From Sphingomonas radiodurans (GTDB taxonomy: Bacteria > Pseudomonadota > Alphaproteobacteria > Sphingomonadales > Sphingomonadaceae): 64,000 nucleotides of DNA. A program made the translations under genes and the position numbers. This document shows, piece after piece, positions 41,155 to 49,113 of this stretch. Numbering within the stretch: position 1 is the stretch's first letter; each line of letters begins with the position of its first letter. The stretch lies in the NCBI RefSeq assembly GCF_020866845.1, contig NZ_CP086594.1, positions 1,550,001 through 1,614,000 on the forward strand, written 5' to 3'. The notes below the pieces were generated by a model. It did no database searches and was not told the DNA's origin. It saw only the letters and a list, made by a program, of their open reading frames with translations.

Positions 41155-42797
41155 CAGGCGTCCGATTCCTCGCCGGCAGACTCTTCCGCTGCCGACTCGT
41201 CCGCTGCCGGCTCGTCCGCCGCGGGCTCTTCGTCGAACCAGTGCGCGCGGGCGGCCATGATGATCTCGTTGCCCTGCTCCTCGGTGAGACCGTATTGGCC
41301 GAGCACGCCACCCTTGTGTTCGGGGCGCTTGGGTGCGTCCTCGTTGCGGCGGCGCGGTTCGGCGCGCTTCTTCTCGATCAGCTCGTCAGTCGCGAGATCG
41401 GCGAGATCGTCCAGCGTGCGGATCCCCGCCTTGCCGAGCGTGACGAGCATCGCTTCGGTCAGGTGCGGCAGGTCGGCGAGCGCGTCCTCGACGCCAAGCG
41501 CCTGGCGCGCCTCGCGGTTGGCCTGTTCGCGGCGGTCGATCGCCTCGGCGGCGCGGTTCTGCAGCTCGCTCGCCAGTTCGTCGTCGAAGCCTTCGATCCC
41601 GGCGAGTTCGTCCAGCTCGACATAGGCGACCTCTTCCATCTCGGTGAAGCCCTCGGCGACCAGCAGCTGCGCGAGCGTCTCGTCGACGTCGAGCTCGTTC
41701 TGGAACATCTCGGTCCGCGTGACGAAATCGAGCTGACGCTTCTCGCTCGAATCAGTCTCGGTCATGATGTCGATCGCCTTGGCGGTCAGCTGCGAGGCGA
41801 GACGCACGTTCTGGCCGCGGCGACCGATGGCGAGCGACAGCATGTCGTCGGGCACGACCACTTCGATCCGCTCTTCTTCCTCGTCGATGATCACGCGGCT
41901 GACGTTGGCCGGCTGCAGCGCGTTGACGACGAAGGTCGCGATATCCGGCGACCAGGGAATGATGTCGATCTTCTCGCCCTGCATTTCCTGCACGACGGCC
42001 TGCACGCGGCTGCCCTTCATGCCGACGCACGCGCCGACCGGATCGATCGACGAATCGTGGCTGATGACGCCGATCTTGGCGCGGCTGCCCGGGTCACGCG
42101 CGGCGGCCTTGATCTCGATGATGCCGTCGTAGATCTCGGGCACTTCCTGCGCGAACAGCTTCTTCATGAAATCGGGATGCGCGCGGCTGAGGAAGATCTG
42201 CGGGCCGCGGTTCTCGCGCACGACCTTCAGGATCAGCGAGCGGATGCGATCGTTGACGCGCACCACTTCGCGCGGGATCTGCGCGTCGCGGCGGATGACG
42301 CCTTCGGCGCGGCCCAGATCAACGACGACATGGCCGAACTCGACGCGCTTGACGACGCCGGTGATGATCTCGCCGGCGCGATCCTTGAATTCCTCATACT
42401 GGCGCTCGCGTTCGGCATCGCGGACCTTCTGGAAGATCGTCTGCTTGGCGGCCTGCGCCTGGATGCGGCCGAACTCGATCGGTGGCAGCGGATCGACGAG
42501 ATAGTCGCCGACCTTCGCGCCCGCCTGGAGCTTCTGCGCGCCGGCCACGTCGACCTGCTTGTAGAGATCGTCGACTTCCTCGACCACCTCGACGACACGC
42601 CACAGGCGAAGATCGCCGTTGCTCGCGTCGAGCTTCGCGCGGATGTCCATTTCCTGGCCGTAGCGCGTGCGCGCGGCGCGCTGAATCGCATCTTCCATCG
42701 CCTCGATGACGATGGCCTTGTCGATCATCTTTTCCGAAGCGACGCTGTTGGCAATCGCGATCAGTTCCGCACGGTTCGCGGTGACGCCGGTGGCCAT
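41154..42797 (-). CDS. nusA: Transcription termination/antitermination protein NusA
   Basis: 547 residues. N-terminal RNA polymerase-binding domain, S1 domain ([20 protein letters not shown]), two KH domains ([32 protein letters not shown]) and two helix-hairpin acidic repeats in the C-terminal half. The last 30 residues carry [13 protein letters not shown] repeats and form an acidic tail. It shares one base with the rimP stop (TAATG) and one with the tautomerase start. Confidence 0.97.
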   Translation of the reverse strand: MATGVTANRAELIAIANSVASEKMIDKAIVIEAMEDAIQRAARTRYGQEMDIRAKLDASNGDLRLWRVVEVVEEVDDLYKQVDVAGAQKLQAGAKVGDYLVDPLPPIEFGRIQAQAAKQTIFQKVRDAERERQYEEFKDRAGEIITGVVKRVEFGHVVVDLGRAEGVIRRDAQIPREVVRVNDRIRSLILKVVRENRGPQIFLSRAHPDFMKKLFAQEVPEIYDGIIEIKAAARDPGSRAKIGVISHDSSIDPVGACVGMKGSRVQAVVQEMQGEKIDIIPWSPDIATFVVNALQPANVSRVIIDEEEERIEVVVPDDMLSLAIGRRGQNVRLASQLTAKAIDIMTETDSSEKRQLDFVTRTEMFQNELDVDETLAQLLVAEGFTEMEEVAYVELDELAGIEGFDDELASELQNRAAEAIDRREQANREARQALGVEDALADLPHLTEAMLVTLGKAGIRTLDDLADLATDELIEKKRAEPRRRNEDAPKRPEHKGGVLGQYGLTEEQGNEIIMAARAHWFDEEPAADEPAADESAAEESAGEESDA

Positions 42798-43348
42798 TAC
42801 TCGGTTTCCTCTGCTTCGATTTCTTCTTCTTCCGCGCCCTCGAGCGAGAGCGGGACGGTAGCGGCGATCAACTTGTCGGTGAGCACGAGCTTCGCATCGA
42901 CGATTCGGCCGAACGGCACGGTGGCAACGCTGCCGGTGCGGTTGCGGATCGCAACGTCCTCACCCGCCACGCTATCGATCTCACCACGGAACTGCTTTTG
43001 CCCGTCGAGCGGCGCGTCGAGCGTCAGCTTCGCCTCGTGACCCAGCCAGTCGGTGTAATCCGACAGCCGCGTGAGCGGGCGATCGATGCCGGGGCTCGAC
43101 ACTTCGAGTCGGTACGCGCCCTCGATCGGATCTCGACCCGCCTCCTCGAGCGCATCGAACACATCCGAGATGCGGCGCGACAGATCGGCACAATCGTCGA
43201 TCGTCAGCTGGCGCGTGTCGGGGCGCTCGGCCATCACTTGCAGCGTGCGCTCGTCACCCTTGCCGAACAATGCCACGCGCACGAGATCGAAGCCGAGCGC
43301 AATCGCCTCGGGCTCGATCAATCGGGTAAGCGCGGAAGTGTCCGTCAT
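42797..43348 (-). CDS. rimP: Ribosome maturation factor RimP
   Basis: 183 residues. Needed for 30S assembly. The family core is YRLEVSSPGIDRPLTRLSDY, and the N-terminal IEPEAIALGFDLVRVALFG. The ATG at 43348 fits the family; upstream in-frame codons lack a ribosome site. The acidic tail EGAEEEEIEAEETE is species-specific. It starts the rimP-nusA-tautomerase-ylxR-infB transcription unit. Confidence 0.95.
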   Translation of the reverse strand: MTDTSALTRLIEPEAIALGFDLVRVALFGKGDERTLQVMAERPDTRQLTIDDCADLSRRISDVFDALEEAGRDPIEGAYRLEVSSPGIDRPLTRLSDYTDWLGHEAKLTLDAPLDGQKQFRGEIDSVAGEDVAIRNRTGSVATVPFGRIVDAKLVLTDKLIAATVPLSLEGAEEEEIEAEETE

Positions 43349-43489
43349 CAATGCTCCATGCACGGGTCGTTGCCGCCGCGGAGCGAGCCCCGCGACCCCT
43401 TGCATCTAACGATGTAAGAGAAAGCGCTCGCGATATAGAACGACAGCCCCCCGGGCACAATCCCTTACGCGCCGCAGCAACCCGCGGTG

Positions 43490-43936
43490 TCAGTCGACCG
43501 CGATATCGAAGTGCATCACGTCCTCGCGCGTGCCGAGCTTCGTGTAGAGCGCGATCGCGGCATCGTCGCCATAATCGGCCTGGACGAAGATTACCTCTGC
43601 CCCCGCCGCACGCGCGAGTGGCTTCAACGCCTCGATGAGCGCCGTCGCGATGCCTTTGCGGCGGTAGTGCTCGGCGACCGCGAGATCGTAGATATAGACT
43701 TCCACGCGGGCCTGCTCGTGCTTGTCGAGCGCATGGGCGACAAGCCCGCCGACGACCGTTCCATCATGCTCCGCGACAAGCACGAAGACATGCGGCTTGG
43801 CCAACAACGTCGCGAGATAAGCATCGTCCGGCGGAGCGGCGACGAATGCCGGATCATGATCGAACGCGTCGTGGAACAACGCGTTGAGCGCACGCATTGC
43901 CGGCAGATCATGCGGGCCGAGACGACGGGTTATCAT
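43490..43936 (-). CDS. GNAT acetyltransferase of the AAC(3)-I aminoglycoside type
   Basis: 148 residues, matching AAC(3)-I enzymes from end to end: MITRRLGPHDLPAM, EVYIYDLAVAEHYRRKGIAT (acetyl-CoA pyrophosphate loop) and FVQADYGDDAAIALYTKLG then REDVMHFDI. Known members acetylate the 3-amino group of gentamicin and related drugs. No integron attC site, IS element or low-GC flank is nearby, so this looks chromosomal. Whether it gives resistance is not shown. Confidence 0.88.
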   Translation of the reverse strand: MITRRLGPHDLPAMRALNALFHDAFDHDPAFVAAPPDDAYLATLLAKPHVFVLVAEHDGTVVGGLVAHALDKHEQARVEVYIYDLAVAEHYRRKGIATALIEALKPLARAAGAEVIFVQADYGDDAAIALYTKLGTREDVMHFDIAVD

Positions 43937-44067
43937 GCGTAAAGTCCGATGGTTCTTGCATGATCGTGCATAGTTAATCCCCAATGGTCACGAGCGTCGC
44001 TTGGCGACACACGACCATAGCATCGATCGCGCCAAATAGACTTTCGCGAATCATTGCTGTGCCGGGG

Positions 44068-44092
44068 GGAACGGCTGCTTCACGATTCCGTT
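44068..44092 (+). promoter_or_regulatory. EcfG-type general stress promoter
   Basis: GGAAC at 44068-44072 and CGTT at 44089-44092 with a 16-base spacer match the sigma-EcfG consensus of alphaproteobacteria (GGAAC-N16/17-CGTT). It ends 30 bases before the ATG of the small membrane protein, leaving a short leader with an AAGGAG ribosome site. Confidence 0.8.
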
Positions 44093-44122
44093 CATTGGGT
44101 ATCTGTGAAGGAGAATATTGCC

Positions 44123-44266
44123 ATGTTGTGGACCATCGTCGTGATCCTCGTGGTCCTCTGGCTGCTTGGTTTTGGCCTGAACGTCGCCGGCGGGTTGATC
44201 CACATCCTGCTGGTGATCGCGCTGATCGTTGGGCTGGTGCAGCTGTTCACCGGGCGGCGGGTGTAG
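44123..44266 (+). CDS. Small hydrophobic protein, lmo0937 / DUF5670 family
   Basis: 47 residues, one or two membrane helices: MLWTIVVILVVLWLLGFGLN and a second hydrophobic stretch ending LFTGRRV. The family is of unknown function and widespread as a single small gene. AAGGAG lies 10 bases before the ATG, and an EcfG promoter lies just upstream, so it is probably part of the general stress response. Convergent with bkdB across a perfect hairpin. Confidence 0.85.
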   Translation: MLWTIVVILVVLWLLGFGLNVAGGLIHILLVIALIVGLVQLFTGRRV

Positions 44267-44277
44267 CGAAACCTTCT

Positions 44278-44299
44278 CCCCTCCCGCGAGCGGGAGGGG
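44278..44299. terminator. GC-rich bidirectional hairpin between convergent genes
   Basis: CCCCTCCCGC and GCGGGAGGGG pair fully with GA between, giving a 22-base near-perfect palindrome in the 40-base gap between the small stress gene and bkdB. No T run is present. It is the same hairpin type as in the repeats at 27.5-27.6 kb, so it may be a mini-copy of that family. Confidence 0.6.
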
Positions 44300-44306
44300 A
44301 ATTGCG

Positions 44307-45626
44307 TCAGTCGGCGAACAGCAACACCGGCGTTTCGAGCAGCTTGCGCACCGCCTGGACATAGCTTGCCGCGTCCCAGCCATCGACGACTCGGTGGTCG
44401 CAGCTGATCGACAGATTCATTAGCTTCGCGCGGACGATATCGTCGCCCCGGAACACCGGCCGCTCGACGATCTTGTTCGGGCCGATGATCGCCACTTCGG
44501 GGCGGTTGATGACCGGCGTCGTCGCAATGCCACCCAGCGGGCCAAGCGAGGTGACGGTGATCGTGCCGTTGCCGAGCTCCTCGGGCTTGAGCTTCTGCGT
44601 GCGGGCCGCTTCCGCCAGTCGGCCGATTTCGGCTGCGAGCTGCCAGACGTTCTTGTCCTGCGCATCGCGGATCACGGGCACCGTCAGCCCAGCGTCGGTC
44701 TGTGCCGCGATCCCGAGATGGACGCGTCCCGAGCGCGTCACCACGCCCGCCTCATCGTCGTAACGCGCGTTAAGCATCGGGAAGTCGGGCAACGTGCGGC
44801 AGATCGCGACGATCAGGAACGGCAGCATCGTCAGCTTCGGCCGGACGCCGCGATTGGCGTTGAGATCGGCGCGCACATCCTCGAGCGCGGTCACGTCGAT
44901 CTCGTCGACATAGGTGAAGTGCGGAATGTTGCGCTTCGACGCGGCCATGTTCTCGGCGATGCGGCGACGCATCCCGATGACCTTGACCGCCTCGTCCGGC
45001 CGCGCGCGGCTGGCGTGCGGGGCATGATAGCCCTGGCCGTCGGCGTAGCGGAGATATGCGTCGAGATCGGCGTGGCGGATACGGTCGCCTTCGGCGATTT
45101 TCACTTGGCTCAGGTCGACGCCGAGATCCTGCGCGCGGGCGCGGACCGCGGGGGAGGCGAGAACCTGACGATCCTCCCCGGCACGGGGAGGGGGACCAGC
45201 CGCAGGCTGGTGGAGGGGGGCTTCCACAGGCGCTTCGCCCAGCGGCGATCCCCCTCCACCACCGGCTTCGCCGGCGGTCCCCCTCCCCGTGCCGGGGAGG
45301 ATCGTCTCTTCCACGCCTGGATTTTCGGCCTCGTAGGTCTCGGCCGCTTCCTCGCCGCCAAGCTTTTCCTCCACCTCGTCCAACGCATCGGTCTCGATCA
45401 CCACCAGCATCCCGCCGATCGCGATCTGATCGCCGACCTCGCCGGCTACCTCGACCACAATGCCCGACACCGGCGATTCGATCTCGACCGTCGCCTTGTC
45501 GGTCATCATGTCGGCGATGTTCTGGTCTTCCTCGACCCGATCGCCCACGCGCACGTGCCAGCCGACGATCTCGGCCTCGGCAATGCCTTCGCCGATGTCC
45601 GGCAGCTTGAAGGTGAAACGCGCCAT
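44307..45626 (-). CDS. bkdB: Branched-chain alpha-keto acid dehydrogenase E2 (dihydrolipoyl acyltransferase) with a repeat insertion
   Basis: 439 residues. One lipoyl domain with Lys44 in MMTDKATVEIES, a peripheral subunit-binding domain near residues 152-190 (LASPAVRARAQDLGV), and a catalytic domain with His411 in SCDHRVVDGWD. Residues about 108-152 of the first linker are encoded by a 132-base family A repeat. E2 linkers tolerate change, so the enzyme is probably active. It follows bkdA2 directly (seven-base gap). The lipoamide dehydrogenase gene is not here. Confidence 0.93.
   Translation of the reverse strand: MARFTFKLPDIGEGIAEAEIVGWHVRVGDRVEEDQNIADMMTDKATVEIESPVSGIVVEVAGEVGDQIAIGGMLVVIETDALDEVEEKLGGEEAAETYEAENPGVEETILPGTGRGTAGEAGGGGGSPLGEAPVEAPLHQPAAGPPPRAGEDRQVLASPAVRARAQDLGVDLSQVKIAEGDRIRHADLDAYLRYADGQGYHAPHASRARPDEAVKVIGMRRRIAENMAASKRNIPHFTYVDEIDVTALEDVRADLNANRGVRPKLTMLPFLIVAICRTLPDFPMLNARYDDEAGVVTRSGRVHLGIAAQTDAGLTVPVIRDAQDKNVWQLAAEIGRLAEAARTQKLKPEELGNGTITVTSLGPLGGIATTPVINRPEVAIIGPNKIVERPVFRGDDIVRAKLMNLSISCDHRVVDGWDAASYVQAVRKLLETPVLLFAD
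45171..45302. repeat. Family A inverted-repeat element inside bkdB
   Basis: It begins ATCCTCCCCGGCACGGGGAG and ends GGCACGG-type arms plus GGGGAGGAT on the other strand, with inner hairpins CCAGCCGCAGGCTGG and CCGGCTTCGCCGG. Compared with the truB and intergenic copies, the centre is shorter. The length is 132 bases, a multiple of three, and the reading frame passes through it. Confidence 0.9.
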
Positions 45627-45632
45627 CGCCGA

Positions 45633-46679
45633 TTAGTCCTTCAGAATCTTCTTGAGCGCCATGCCGATGCGCACGGGGCCGGGGAAATAGGCCCATTCCA
45701 GGCTGTGGGGATACGGTGTGTCGAAGCCCGTCACGCGCTCCACCGGCGCCTCGAGATGGTAGAAGCAGCGCTCCTGCACCAGCGCCGAAAGCTCCGCGCC
45801 GAAGCCGCCGGTGCGCGTCGCCTCGTGCACGATCAGGCACCGACCGGTCTTCTTCACGCTTTCCTCGATCGCCTCGATGTCGAGCGGCACGAGCGTGCGC
45901 AGATCGATGATCTCGGCGTCGATGCCGGTGTCCGCGACGACCTGCAGGCAGACGTGCACCATCGTGCCATAGGCGAGCATCGTCACCGCCTCGCCGCTGC
46001 GCACCACTGCGGCCTTGCCGAGCGGGATCTTGTAATAGCCCGTCGGTACCTCGCCGGCCGGGTGCTTCGACCAGTTCGCCGCGGGGGCATCCCAATTGCC
46101 GTTGAACGGTCCGTTGTAGATCCGCTTGGGCTCGAAGAAGATCGTCGGATCATTGTCCTCGATCGCGGCGATCAGCAGCCCCTTGGCGTCGTACGGCGTC
46201 GAGGGGATTACCGTCTTCAGCCCAGATACGTGCGTGAAGATGCCCTCGGGCGATTGCGAATGCGTCTGCCCGCCGAAGATACCGCCGCCGAACGGCGAGC
46301 GCACCGTGATCGGCGCGGTGAATTCGCCGTCCGAACGATAGCGCAGCCGCGCAGCCTCGCTGACGAGCTGGTCGAGCGCGGGGTAGATATAATCCGCGAA
46401 CTGGATCTCGGGCACGGGGCGCAAGCCATAAGCGCCCATGCCGATCGACACGCCGATGATGCCGATCTCGGTGATCGGCGTGTCGAACACGCGCGTCTTG
46501 CCGTATTTCGCCTGCAGCCCCGCGGTAGCGCGGAACACACCGCCGAAATAGCCGACGTCCTCGCCCATCACGATCACGCCGGGATCGCGCGCCATCATCA
46601 CGTCCATGGCGGAATTGATCGCCTGGATCATGTTCATGCGGGTCGTTTCGGAGTCTGTGTCGGTCATTGCGTCACTCAT
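45633..46679 (-). CDS. bkdA2: Branched-chain alpha-keto acid dehydrogenase E1 beta subunit
   Basis: 348 residues. Transketolase-type E1 beta chain: MGEDVGYFGGVFRATAGL, DTPITEIGIIGVSIGMGAYG and GRCLIVHEATRTGGFGAEL. Together with the alpha chain it decarboxylates the keto acids of Val, Leu and Ile. The first Met (46679) may be too early; an in-frame Met at residue 5 is an alternative. A 202-base gap with a repeat precedes it. Confidence 0.94.
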   Translation of the reverse strand: MSDAMTDTDSETTRMNMIQAINSAMDVMMARDPGVIVMGEDVGYFGGVFRATAGLQAKYGKTRVFDTPITEIGIIGVSIGMGAYGLRPVPEIQFADYIYPALDQLVSEAARLRYRSDGEFTAPITVRSPFGGGIFGGQTHSQSPEGIFTHVSGLKTVIPSTPYDAKGLLIAAIEDNDPTIFFEPKRIYNGPFNGNWDAPAANWSKHPAGEVPTGYYKIPLGKAAVVRSGEAVTMLAYGTMVHVCLQVVADTGIDAEIIDLRTLVPLDIEAIEESVKKTGRCLIVHEATRTGGFGAELSALVQERCFYHLEAPVERVTGFDTPYPHSLEWAYFPGPVRIGMALKKILKD

Positions 46680-46681
46680 TA

Positions 46682-46868
46682 CCCTCTCCCCCCAAATGAC
46701 AGGATGGGGTGGGAGAGGGAGGGGCCCGCTGCCGAAGGCAGTGGGAGGGTGAGGGGAGCGACCGCGCCGCGGTCGCGCGGCGCGCGGCGCCGCTCACCCC
46801 TCATCCAACCTACGCTAGGCGACTGCGTCGCCAAGCTTCGGTATCCTTCTCCCACAAGGGGAGAAGGT
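46682..46868. repeat. Family B inverted-repeat element between bkdA1 and bkdA2
   Basis: CCCTCTCCCCCC at the left and the CTTCTCCCACAAGGGGAGAAG hairpin (split into arms of 8) at the right flank GGGCCCGCTGCCGAAGGCAG and CGCGCCGCGGTCGCGCGGCG. The right half has drifted from the copy at 37136-37270. It interrupts two genes whose products form one enzyme. Confidence 0.8.
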
Positions 46869-46881
46869 TTGAAGCAACCAC

Positions 46882-48168
46882 TCACTTCTTGCGATCCCAT
46901 GGCCGGCCGCTTTCGGTCTCTTCCGCCAGCATCTGCGCGCGCTGCTCGCGCAAATGCCACGGCATTTCCTCGAACACGCCGTCGAACAGCGTATCGAGCG
47001 ACTGGAGCAGGCCGTGGCCGAGGATGCCGTTCTTCTCGGCCTCCTTCTGCGCCGCCTTCACTTCGTCGGCGACATCCTTGTCCATTGCCGCCTGCCGCTC
47101 CTCGCTCCATTCGCCCAGCGTGATCAGGTGATCCTTCAGCCGCCGGATCGGATCGCCGAGCGGCCAGGCGGTCGGCTCCCCGGCGGAGCGATATTGCGTC
47201 GGATCATCGGAGGTCGAATGGCCCTCGGCGCGATAGGTGAAATGCTCGATCAGCGTTGGTCCGGCGTTGGTGCGCGCGCGCTCGGCGGCCCATAACGTCG
47301 CGGCGTACACGGCGAGCGCGTCATTGCCGTCAACCCGAAGGCCGGCAATGCCATAGCCCACCGCGCGTGCCGCAAAGGTCGTCGCTTCGGCGCCGGCGAA
47401 GCCCGAGAAGCTGGAGATCGCCCATTGATTGTTGACGACGTTAAAGATCACCGGCGCGCGATAGACGGTGGCGAAGGTCAACGCGGAATGGAAATCGCCC
47501 TCCGCGGTCGATCCCTCGCCGCACCACGTCGCGGCGATCCGCGTGTCGCCACGCGACGCAGAGGCCATCGCCCAGCCGACCGCCTGCGGATATTGCGTCG
47601 CCAGATTGCCCGAGATCGAGAAGAAACCGAAGCGCTTCTCCGAATACATGATCGGCAGCTGCTTGCCCTGCAGCTTGTCGCCCCGGTTCGAATAGATCTG
47701 GTTCATCATGTCGACCATCGGGCAGCCGCGCGCGATCAGCAGGCCCTGCTGGCGATACGACGGGAAACACATGTCGTCGGCATCGAGCGCATAGGCCTGC
47801 GGCACCGCGACCGCCTCCTCGCCCATCGACTTCATGTAGAAGCTGGTCTTGCCCTGCCGCTGCGCGCGGAACATGCGTTCGTCGAACGCGCGCACCGTCG
47901 CCATGTGGCGCAGCATGCGCCGCAGCGTGTCGGGCGAGAGCTTGGGATCCCATGGGCCGACCGCGCGGTTCTCGTCGTCGAGCACGCGGACCATCGTATA
48001 GACGAGATCGGTGAAGTTGCGCGCATCCTCGGCCGTGTCGGGCCGCCGCGCGGAACCGGCGGGCGGCACCTCGACGTCGCTAAAATCGACCGTGTCGCCG
48101 GGGCGATATTTGGGCTCGGGCACATGCAGCGCGAGCGGTGGCAAATTGCTGCGGGCGGCGTCCGCCAT
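46882..48168 (-). CDS. bkdA1: Branched-chain alpha-keto acid dehydrogenase E1 alpha subunit
   Basis: 428 residues. The thiamine diphosphate motif reads CGEGSTAEGDFHSALTFA followed by NVVNNQWA (GDG-x-NN pattern variant). RQGKTSFYMKSMGEEA and EHFTYRAEGHSTSDDP are marks of the keto-acid E1 alpha family; the latter holds the phosphorylatable-loop serine of the mitochondrial enzyme. I chose the ATG at 48168 because GGAGAG lies 5 bases before it. First gene of the bkd set, divergent from imuA. Confidence 0.95.
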   Translation of the reverse strand: MADAARSNLPPLALHVPEPKYRPGDTVDFSDVEVPPAGSARRPDTAEDARNFTDLVYTMVRVLDDENRAVGPWDPKLSPDTLRRMLRHMATVRAFDERMFRAQRQGKTSFYMKSMGEEAVAVPQAYALDADDMCFPSYRQQGLLIARGCPMVDMMNQIYSNRGDKLQGKQLPIMYSEKRFGFFSISGNLATQYPQAVGWAMASASRGDTRIAATWCGEGSTAEGDFHSALTFATVYRAPVIFNVVNNQWAISSFSGFAGAEATTFAARAVGYGIAGLRVDGNDALAVYAATLWAAERARTNAGPTLIEHFTYRAEGHSTSDDPTQYRSAGEPTAWPLGDPIRRLKDHLITLGEWSEERQAAMDKDVADEVKAAQKEAEKNGILGHGLLQSLDTLFDGVFEEMPWHLREQRAQMLAEETESGRPWDRKK

Positions 48169-48303
48169 GGTCTCTCCGGTTTGCAACGTGTCGACAAAAC
48201 GCACGAACACGCCCTCAAGCGCCTTGTTATTAAATTTCAAACGGGCGCGCTAGTGATGGTTTCACTTGAGACCAACTCCGCTCCGTCGCTGCGAGTCGCA
48301 CGA

Positions 48304-48332
48304 TTGACTCAGTCGAGATAAGGAACAAAATA
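48304..48332 (+). promoter_or_regulatory. imuA promoter (sigma-70-like)
   Basis: TTGACT, a 17-base spacer and AAAATA form a good -35/-10 pair. The -10 is overlapped by the LexA box, the normal layout of a repressed SOS gene. Confidence 0.6.
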
Positions 48333-48337
48333 GGAAC
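48323..48337 (+). promoter_or_regulatory. LexA (SOS) box of imuA
   Basis: GAAC-AAAATAG-GAAC is a perfect match to the alphaproteobacterial LexA site GTTC-N7-GTTC read on the other strand. It covers the -10 region of the promoter and lies 17 bases before the imuA start. Confidence 0.88.
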
Positions 48338-48354
48338 ATCCTTCTTGTCGAGTC

Positions 48355-49113
48355 GTGTCTGTGCCATCCCCTGCCATCATTGCCGAGCTGCGTGAAACGC
48401 TCCGCGCCATTGAGGGCGACGGGCATCAGCGGCGCGAGACGCTGCCGTTCGGGATCCCTGCGTTCGACGCCGGGCTGGCCGATGGCGGGCTGCGACTCGA
48501 CGCGCTGCACGAGGTAGCGGCGGGCACGGCCGGGCTCGGCGACGATGCTGCTGCCACCTTGTTCATCGCCGGCATCGCGGCGCGCGCCTGGGGGCCGGTG
48601 CTGTGGGTGGTGCGACGACGCGACCTGTTTGCGCCAGGACTTTATCAAGCAGGATTGGCGCCTGAGCGCGTGCTCTATGCCGAGGCACGCGACGATGCCG
48701 AATTGCTCGCGCTGATGGAGGAAGGGCTGCGCCACCGCGGGCTGGGCGCGGTGATCGGCGAGGTGAAGCGCGCCGGCATGGCCTCCACTCGCCGGCTGCA
48801 GCTCGCCGCCGAGGGCGGGCGCACGATCGCGCTGCTGATGCGGCGTCACGCGCGCGAGGGGGTCGATCCGCTCGGCATGCCATCTGCCGCATTGACCCGC
48901 TGGCGCGTCGCCTCGGCGCCGTCGGCGCGGCTGCGCATGGGCGGTATCGGCCGCGCGCGCTGGAACGTCGGCCTGACACGCCAGCGCGGCGGCGAACCTT
49001 TTGAAATGTTGATGGAGGCTTGCGATGACACGGGTCGTCTCGCTCTACCTGCCGCACTGGGCGATCGATCGCGTGCGTCGGGCCGAGCGTCGCCGCGCAC
49101 CGCCGCGGCTTGA
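48355..49113 (+). CDS. imuA: SOS mutagenesis protein ImuA
   Basis: 252 residues, RecA/SulA-like fold of the ImuA group. LPFGIPAFDAGLADGGLRLD and the degenerate nucleotide loop VAAGTAGLGDDAAATLFIAG are seen, as is WNVGLTRQRGGEPFEM near the end. Acts with ImuB and DnaE2 in error-prone bypass after DNA damage. The start is GTG at 48355 (or GTG at 48361). It overlaps imuB by 89 bases, so translation is coupled. Confidence 0.92.
   Translation: MSVPSPAIIAELRETLRAIEGDGHQRRETLPFGIPAFDAGLADGGLRLDALHEVAAGTAGLGDDAAATLFIAGIAARAWGPVLWVVRRRDLFAPGLYQAGLAPERVLYAEARDDAELLALMEEGLRHRGLGAVIGEVKRAGMASTRRLQLAAEGGRTIALLMRRHAREGVDPLGMPSAALTRWRVASAPSARLRMGGIGRARWNVGLTRQRGGEPFEMLMEACDDTGRLALPAALGDRSRASGRASPRTAAA

Noticed and set aside
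43490..43936. AAC(3)-I-like gene as an integron cassette
   Set aside because: No attC-like imperfect palindrome follows the gene and no integrase or other cassettes are present.
44718..47123. An 801-codon plus-strand open frame opposite the bkd genes
   Set aside because: It runs antisense through three well-conserved enzymes and a repeat. Its composition (His, Arg, Asp-rich) is that of an antisense shadow.
48333..48357. GGAAC-N16-CGTG before imuA as an EcfG promoter
   Set aside because: The -10 is CGTG instead of CGTT and it lies within the LexA box and start region. The sigma-70-like promoter at 48304-48332 explains the gene better.
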